The position numbers and the translations under genes were made by a program. Below the pieces are notes generated by a model, which saw only the letters and a program-made list of their open reading frames with translations, did no database searches and had not been told where the DNA came from. From an uncultured Clostridia bacterium (GTDB lineage: Bacteria; Bacillota; Clostridia; Oscillospirales; Oscillospiraceae): 9,615 nt of DNA. Positions 6,340 to 9,615 of the stretch are shown here, piece after piece; position 1 is the first letter of the stretch, and each line of letters begins with the position of its first letter. The stretch covers positions 1 to 9,615 of the forward strand of contig CALBGG010000090.1 of NCBI GenBank assembly GCA_937893605.1. The letters are read 5' to 3'.

Positions 6340-7269
6340 ATGCTTTCAATTATAGTTCCGGCATACAACGAAGAACAAATGATCCCCATCACCGAGCGCA
6401 CGATCTCCGAGCTGATGGAAAAGGAGAGAATCCCATATGAGCTCATGTTCGTAAACGACGGCTCGAAGGACGGCACCTGGCGCGAGATATGCAAGGCTGC
6501 GGAGAGAAACATAAACGTGGTCGGCGTGAACTTCAGCCGCAATTTCGGCAAGGAGGCCGCCATGTTCGCGGGGCTCGAAAAAGCCTCCGGCGACTGCTGC
6601 GTTATGATCGACTGCGACCTTCAGCACCCGCCCGAGAAGATAGTTGAAATGTACAGGCTCTGGCAGGAAGGCTACGAGGTGGTCGAGGGCGTAAAAGAGG
6701 ATCGCGGCCGCGAAAGCGCGCTGCACGGCTTTTTCTCAAACGCATTTTACGGCATCATAAGCAAGGCCACGGGCTTTGACATGTCCAATTCGTCCGACTT
6801 CAAGCTCCTGGACCGCAAGGTCGTGGATACGCTCAACCGGATGAAGGAACGCAATGTCTTCTTCCGTGCGCTCTCGTTTTGGGTCGGCTTTAAGAAAACG
6901 ACAGTATCGTATTCCGTGCGTGAGCGCGTTGCCGGCGAATCTAAATGGAGCACGCGTGCGCTTTTCAAATACGCCATAACGAATATCACCTCGTTTTCGG
7001 GCTTTCCCATGCAGATCGTCACCATACTGGGCTACATCATGTTCATCGTTTCCGTGGTGCTCGGCGTGATCGCGCTGTATCAGAAGATTGCAGGCTACGC
7101 CCTAAGCGGCTTCACAACGGTCATAATAATACTCCTGTTCGGATTCAGCATAATCATGATGAGTCTCGGCATTATCGGCCTGTATATCTCAAAGATCTAT
7201 GTAGAGTGTCAGGGACGGCCAAGATACATCATCTCCTCCGTCTGTAACGGCAAAGCTTCAAATAAGTAG
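6340..7269 (+). CDS. GtrB-like polyprenyl-phosphate glycosyltransferase (GT2)
   Basis: A 309-residue GT-A fold enzyme of the DPM1/GtrB type that transfers a sugar from a nucleotide donor to undecaprenyl phosphate at the inner membrane face. It shows VPAYNE (6-11), VNDGSKDGT (38-46), FSRNFGKEAA (65-74), the metal-binding DCD within DCDLQHPPE (91-99), SDFKLLDRKVV (152-162) and the RERVAGESKWS block (194-204). All are standard for bactoprenol glucosyltransferases. Two membrane spans follow at about 223-247 and 258-284, as in GtrB, with a short cytoplasmic tail. Length is normal for the family. GAGGTG (6330-6335) precedes the ATG at 6340. It is cotranscribed with the GtrII-like gene and should make the lipid-linked sugar that protein uses. 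No GtrA-type small flippase gene is in the window. The sugar may be glucose, but that is only by analogy. Confidence 0.92.
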   Translation: MLSIIVPAYNEEQMIPITERTISELMEKERIPYELMFVNDGSKDGTWREICKAAERNINVVGVNFSRNFGKEAAMFAGLEKASGDCCVMIDCDLQHPPEKIVEMYRLWQEGYEVVEGVKEDRGRESALHGFFSNAFYGIISKATGFDMSNSSDFKLLDRKVVDTLNRMKERNVFFRALSFWVGFKKTTVSYSVRERVAGESKWSTRALFKYAITNITSFSGFPMQIVTILGYIMFIVSVVLGVIALYQKIAGYALSGFTTVIIILLFGFSIIMMSLGIIGLYISKIYVECQGRPRYIISSVCNGKASNK

Positions 7270-7276
7270 AGCACCT

Positions 7277-7315
7277 TGCCCCCGCCTGCTTCGGCAAGCG
7301 GGGGCACATTTCTTT
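7277..7315 (+). terminator. Rho-independent terminator of the gtr-like operon
   Basis: A 30-base hairpin (7277-7306) has a 13-position stem with one C/A mismatch and a UUCG tetraloop closed by C-G, followed by a T-rich tail (TTTCTTT). It begins eight bases after the stop of the GtrB-like gene. The convergent polymerase gene stops at 7314, so its transcript also reads into this hairpin from the other side, though without a T-tract on that strand. Confidence 0.93.
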
Positions 7316-8531
7316 AATCCGGCAGCGAGCAGAACGCCAGATTTGCCGCGGACGGATCGCCCAGAAGACAGGCGCGCTGTATACTCGCAGCGCCGTACTT
7401 TTCGCGGATGCTGTCTATTGCAGCGTCTATGCTGCGCTGCTTATTTAAGTTTACATAATCTATAAATATGTCAATTTGCTCGTCCCCGTCCGCATGCACA
7501 AGCTCAAGCGCACGCAGCCCCATACTGTGCAGCGGCTCGGAAAAATCATGGCATTGACGCACAAGCTCAATCCCGCAGGACGCAAGAGACGCGGTCACGT
7601 CGGTCGCATATCTAAGGCGCACTCTGTGTGTTGTCCATTTAAGCTCCTCCGACCTGAGCGCAACCTCTACCGTGCGGCAGCAAAGCTTCTGCCTGCGCAG
7701 GCGCGCCGACACGCTCTCGGCAAGCATCAGCAGCGTCTCTCGCGCCTGACGCTCCGTCTCAACGTTATGCGCGAGGGTGACGCTGTTGCCGACAGACTGC
7801 GGCGGCTCCTCCTCTCCCGCCCTGCGCACGCGCGAATCGTCAAGGCCGTTTGCATATCGCCAAAGCACCGTGCCGCCCTTTCCGAAGCGCGAGCGCAAAA
7901 GCTCGGGGTCGGTGCACGCGAGCTCACCGATGGTCTGTATTCCCATACGCGCAAGCTCACGGCGCGTGCTGCGCCCGACCATCAGCATGTCCGAGGCCGG
8001 CAGCCCCCAGACCATGCTCTTAAAATGCTCTCTGTCAATGACCGTAACGGCGTCGGGCTTTTTATAGTCCGAGCCGAGCTTTGCCAGCACCTTGTTCCAC
8101 GATACGCCGACGCTGACAGTGAGTCCCGTCTCGCTTTTGACTCTGCGGCGGATCTCATCCGCTGTTTTTCGTGGATCGGGGCAGGCAAGGCAATTTGTTA
8201 TGTCCAGCCAGCTCTCATCTATGCCGAACGGCTCGCACAGGTCTGTGTACTCGGCATAGATCTCACGCACAATCTCCGAATATTTCGCGTAGCGCTCGAA
8301 GTGCGGCTCGACGATCTGAAGCTCCGGGCACAGCTGTCTCGCCTGCCATATAGCCATGCCGGTTTTAACTCCGGCGCGTTTTGCCGTCTCGTCCTTGGCA
8401 AGGACTATCCCGTGTCTCGCCTCCTGCGAGCCGCACACAGCAAAGGGCTTGCCTTCAAGCGACGGCCTGTAGAGCCTTTCAACGCTCGCATAGTACGAGT
8501 TTATGTCCGAATGCAGTATTGCTCTGTCCAT
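7314..8531 (-). CDS. dinB: Y-family DNA polymerase (DinB/UmuC-like, DNA polymerase IV type)
   Basis: A 405-residue translesion polymerase. The start HSDINSYYASVE (7-18) carries the first catalytic Asp, D9, and Y14 at the steric-gate position that excludes ribonucleotides. GIDESWLD (103-110) carries the catalytic pair D105-E106. SVGVSWNKVLAKLGSDYKKP (140-159) is the conserved palm/thumb motif, and a helix-hairpin-helix thumb follows at about 180-212, then the little-finger domain (about 245-360). The tail has no clear clamp-binding QLxLF motif; ANLAF near residue 396 is a possible degenerate version. The ATG at 8531 has GGAG nine bases upstream. It is divergent from an S24-type self-cleaving repressor, and the shared 149-bp gap contains a sequence repeated in both promoters, so DNA-damage induction through that repressor is likely. 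It could equally be called UmuC-like; the DinB label rests on general motif similarity. Confidence 0.92.
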   Translation of the reverse strand: MDRAILHSDINSYYASVERLYRPSLEGKPFAVCGSQEARHGIVLAKDETAKRAGVKTGMAIWQARQLCPELQIVEPHFERYAKYSEIVREIYAEYTDLCEPFGIDESWLDITNCLACPDPRKTADEIRRRVKSETGLTVSVGVSWNKVLAKLGSDYKKPDAVTVIDREHFKSMVWGLPASDMLMVGRSTRRELARMGIQTIGELACTDPELLRSRFGKGGTVLWRYANGLDDSRVRRAGEEEPPQSVGNSVTLAHNVETERQARETLLMLAESVSARLRRQKLCCRTVEVALRSEELKWTTHRVRLRYATDVTASLASCGIELVRQCHDFSEPLHSMGLRALELVHADGDEQIDIFIDYVNLNKQRSIDAAIDSIREKYGAASIQRACLLGDPSAANLAFCSLPD

Positions 8532-8562
8532 ACGTAGTATCTCCGTTCAAGATAATATCTGC

Positions 8563-8591
8563 ATTATACATCGCTATTTTGGATATGTAAA
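8563..8591 (-). promoter_or_regulatory. Promoter of the Y-family polymerase gene
   Basis: On the minus strand, -35 TTTACA (8591-8586), a 17-bp spacer and a perfect -10 TATAAT (8568-8563). The predicted start near 8556 gives a leader of about 25 bases. The copy of the TAYATCGCTAT repeat at 8567-8577 lies across the -10/spacer junction, where a bound repressor would block the polymerase. Confidence 0.75.
8567..8577 (+). promoter_or_regulatory. Candidate repressor half-site in the dinB promoter
   Basis: TACATCGCTAT matches TATATCGCTAT at 8631-8641 in 10 of 11 positions, in the same orientation. The two copies lie in the two divergent promoters of the polymerase/repressor pair, each within the -35/-10 spacer and touching or nearing the -10. 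I see no convincing inverted partner for this copy. The operator role is inference. Confidence 0.45.
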
Positions 8592-8622
8592 TAGATATTT
8601 TTATCTTTTTCGGAGATTGTAC

Positions 8623-8651
8623 TTGATTTTTATATCGCTATACTATATACT
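8623..8651 (+). promoter_or_regulatory. Promoter of the S24 repressor gene
   Basis: -35 TTGATT (8623-8628), a 17-bp spacer and -10 TATACT (8646-8651). The predicted start near 8658 leaves about 22 bases before the ATG, including a strong AAGGAG site (8668-8673). The inverted repeat at 8632-8661 covers the spacer, the -10 and the start point, which fits autorepression. Confidence 0.65.
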
Positions 8652-8661
8652 GTAGCCATAT
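8632..8661. promoter_or_regulatory. Candidate operator: 11-bp inverted repeat over the repressor promoter
   Basis: The half-site ATATCGCTATA (8632-8642) and the reverse complement of 8651-8661 (ATATGGCTACA) agree in 9 of 11 positions around an 8-bp centre. Ten of the bases of the left half are also present in the dinB promoter. Twofold symmetry is expected for a dimeric XRE-type repressor. No CGAAC-type Gram-positive LexA box is visible in the gap, so control is more likely by the local repressor than by a general LexA. Confidence 0.5.
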
Positions 8662-8680
8662 AAGAAAAAGGAGACGCGAT

Positions 8681-9379
8681 ATGCGGAAAAGTATCGGAGA
8701 AATTTTAAATGCAAAGCGCCGCGAGCTGGGCTTTTCGCAGTCTGAGCTTGCTTGTGTGCTTGCAAAAGACGGCATTGATGTCACAAATCAGGCTATCTCC
8801 AAATGGGAGACGGGCAGCACGCTGCCGAACGCGAAGCAATTTCTCTCGCTGTGCCGTGCTTTGGAGATAGAGGATATAGCCGGCACCTTCGACTCGGCAC
8901 CCGAGGGTGGAATACTCGCCGGGCTCAGCCCAGCCGGGCGGAGAAAGGCGCTGGATTATATTGAGCTTCTGCGCGACAGCGGACGATATTCCACGCAGTC
9001 CGAGCCCGTGAAAATGCGCACACTGCCGCTGTATTCGCTGGCGGTGTCGGCCGGTACCGGGCAGTTTCTCGACAGCGAGGATTACGATATGACCGAGGTC
9101 GGTCCGGGGGTTCCGGATGGGGCAAATTTCGGTGTTCGCGTAGCGGGCGACAGTATGGAGCCGCGCTTTCACGACGGGCAGACAGTTTGGGTCAGTCAGC
9201 AGCACAGCCTCATGACCGGTGAGATCGGCATTTTCCTCTATGACGGCTGCGCGTACTTAAAGCAGCTCGTCGCCGGCGACGGGTATCTCGCGCTGCACTC
9301 GCTAAACCCCGCGTACCCGGATATACGCATCTCCCCCGCCCTGCCGCTGCGCGTGCTTGGCAAGGTCCTCGCCGCGTGA
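8681..9379 (+). CDS. XRE-family HTH / S24 peptidase (LexA/CI-like) self-cleaving repressor
   Basis: A 232-residue two-domain repressor. The N-terminal lambda-repressor-like helix-turn-helix spans about 6-64, with FSQSELACVLAKDG as its second helix region and NQAISKWETGSTLPN (36-50) as recognition helix and following turn. A linker leads to the S24 domain. There, Ala124-Gly125 within VSAGTG is the expected self-cleavage site, Ser158 in AGDSMEP the nucleophile, and Lys194 in AYLKQLV the general base. The spacing from site to Ser (33) and Ser to Lys (36) is close to that of E. coli LexA (35 and 37). By analogy, RecA filaments formed on damaged DNA trigger cleavage and derepression. The HTH is XRE-type rather than the winged helix of LexA, as in CI, and as I recall in HdiR of Lactococcus. 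ATG at 8681 has AAGGAG seven bases upstream. Divergent from the Y-family polymerase, its probable target. Confidence 0.93.
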   Translation: MRKSIGEILNAKRRELGFSQSELACVLAKDGIDVTNQAISKWETGSTLPNAKQFLSLCRALEIEDIAGTFDSAPEGGILAGLSPAGRRKALDYIELLRDSGRYSTQSEPVKMRTLPLYSLAVSAGTGQFLDSEDYDMTEVGPGVPDGANFGVRVAGDSMEPRFHDGQTVWVSQQHSLMTGEIGIFLYDGCAYLKQLVAGDGYLALHSLNPAYPDIRISPALPLRVLGKVLAA

Positions 9380-9615
9380 CGGAGCTTTATCCGCCATCAG
9401 TAAAATAAAACGACCAAGGATAATTCCTTGGTCATTTTTACTGCGGAAGTTGTACGCCTTCGGCACAACGATGCCGCTTGCAAACTGCCAGTCCGTGTAG
9501 TCCTTGCTGAACGGGATGAGATGCCATTCCTCTCCGCTCACGCCGGTGTAATACACTGCTGCGAGCATGCCGAAGTAGGGCTTTTCTCCTTCGTACACAG
9601 TCGCCGTGCTGCCTA
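9302..9615 (-). CDS. Unrecognised protein, C-terminal part (5' end beyond the window)
   Basis: An open frame enters from the right edge (first complete codons give GSTATVYEGEKPYFG) and runs to a TAG at 9302. The first 55 or so visible residues have a natural composition with many aromatics (AVYYTG, EEWHLIPF, YTDWQF) and continue to about NFRSK. I cannot assign a family. The remaining residues are encoded by the bidirectional terminator, the intergenic bases and the antisense of the last 78 bases of the repressor gene. The basic, Gly-rich last 25 residues look like an antisense shadow. The true end may therefore be near 9440, and the gene may have lost its stop by a frameshift or truncation. 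A GTG at 9598 is an internal valine if the gene continues outside the window. Confidence applies to the part right of 9440. Confidence 0.45.
   Translation of the reverse strand, partial: GSTATVYEGEKPYFGMLAAVYYTGVSGEEWHLIPFSKDYTDWQFASGIVVPKAYNFRSKNDQGIILGRFILLMADKAPSRGEDLAKHAQRQGGGDAYIRVRGV
9412..9439. terminator. Bidirectional terminator between the repressor gene and the right-edge gene
   Basis: A perfect 9-bp stem (9412-9420 with 9425-9433) has a TAAT loop. On the plus strand it is followed by ATTTTTA, ending the repressor transcript 33 bases after its stop. On the minus strand it is followed by GTTTTATTTT, so it can also stop transcription from the right-edge gene. Confidence 0.88.

Noticed and set aside
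7476..8537. Plus-strand open frame of 353 codons opposite the polymerase gene
   Set aside because: Arg/His/Leu-rich composition typical of an antisense shadow; the polymerase motifs on the minus strand are unambiguous.
8539..8617. 7-bp inverted repeat ATCTCCG/CGGAGAT in the polymerase/repressor gap
   Set aside because: One arm is the ribosome binding site of the polymerase gene and the arms are 65 bp apart; the TAYATCGCTAT element is a better operator candidate.
1..9615. CRISPR arrays, tRNA or rRNA genes, insertion sequences, att sites
   Set aside because: No regularly spaced repeats, no cloverleaf or rRNA sequence, no transposase or integrase motifs and no terminal inverted repeats were seen on either strand.

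Overview
The window looks like the chromosome of an anaerobic Firmicute of the Clostridia type, probably a gut lineage. The reasons are oxygen-sensitive iron-sulfur dehydratase genes, GGAGG-type ribosome binding sites with ATG, GTG and TTG starts, near-consensus sigma-70 promoters in AT-rich gaps between genes of moderate GC, and the family mix. This is an inference from gene content; no rRNA or other marker gene is present.

Region 1 (1-3316, minus strand) is an operon for a 2-hydroxyacyl-CoA dehydratase / benzoyl-CoA reductase-type enzyme. In transcription order it holds a strong promoter, a 403-residue HgdB-like subunit (GTG start), a 535-residue HgdA-like subunit one base later, a 70-residue single-span membrane protein, a 12-bp RNA hairpin with a GCAA loop, and the start of the ATPase activator that runs off the left edge. 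In characterised members the activator hydrolyses ATP to inject one electron into the two-subunit iron-sulfur component. The substrate here cannot be read from sequence. The small membrane protein is the unexpected member.

Region 2 (3392-4615, minus) is a single gene for a long-form AlaX alanyl-tRNA editing hydrolase with its own extended -10 promoter. Region 3 (4643-7315, plus) is a divergently transcribed two-gene operon: a polytopic GtrII-like glycosyltransferase and a GtrB-like polyprenyl-phosphate glycosyltransferase, ended by a textbook terminator. Together they should attach a sugar to an envelope polymer or protein through a lipid-linked donor; no GtrA-type flippase gene is nearby.

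Region 4 (7314-9439) is a divergent pair: a Y-family DNA polymerase (minus) and an HTH plus S24-peptidase, LexA/CI-like self-cleaving repressor (plus). The 149-bp gap holds both promoters, each carrying a copy of the same 11-bp sequence, which makes a self-contained DNA-damage switch likely. Region 5 (9380-9615) has a bidirectional terminator and the 3' part of an unrecognised minus-strand gene cut by the right edge.

All intergenic gaps are shorter than 300 bp. The most unusual content is the dehydratase operon with its membrane miniprotein and internal hairpin, followed by the repressor/polymerase switch.
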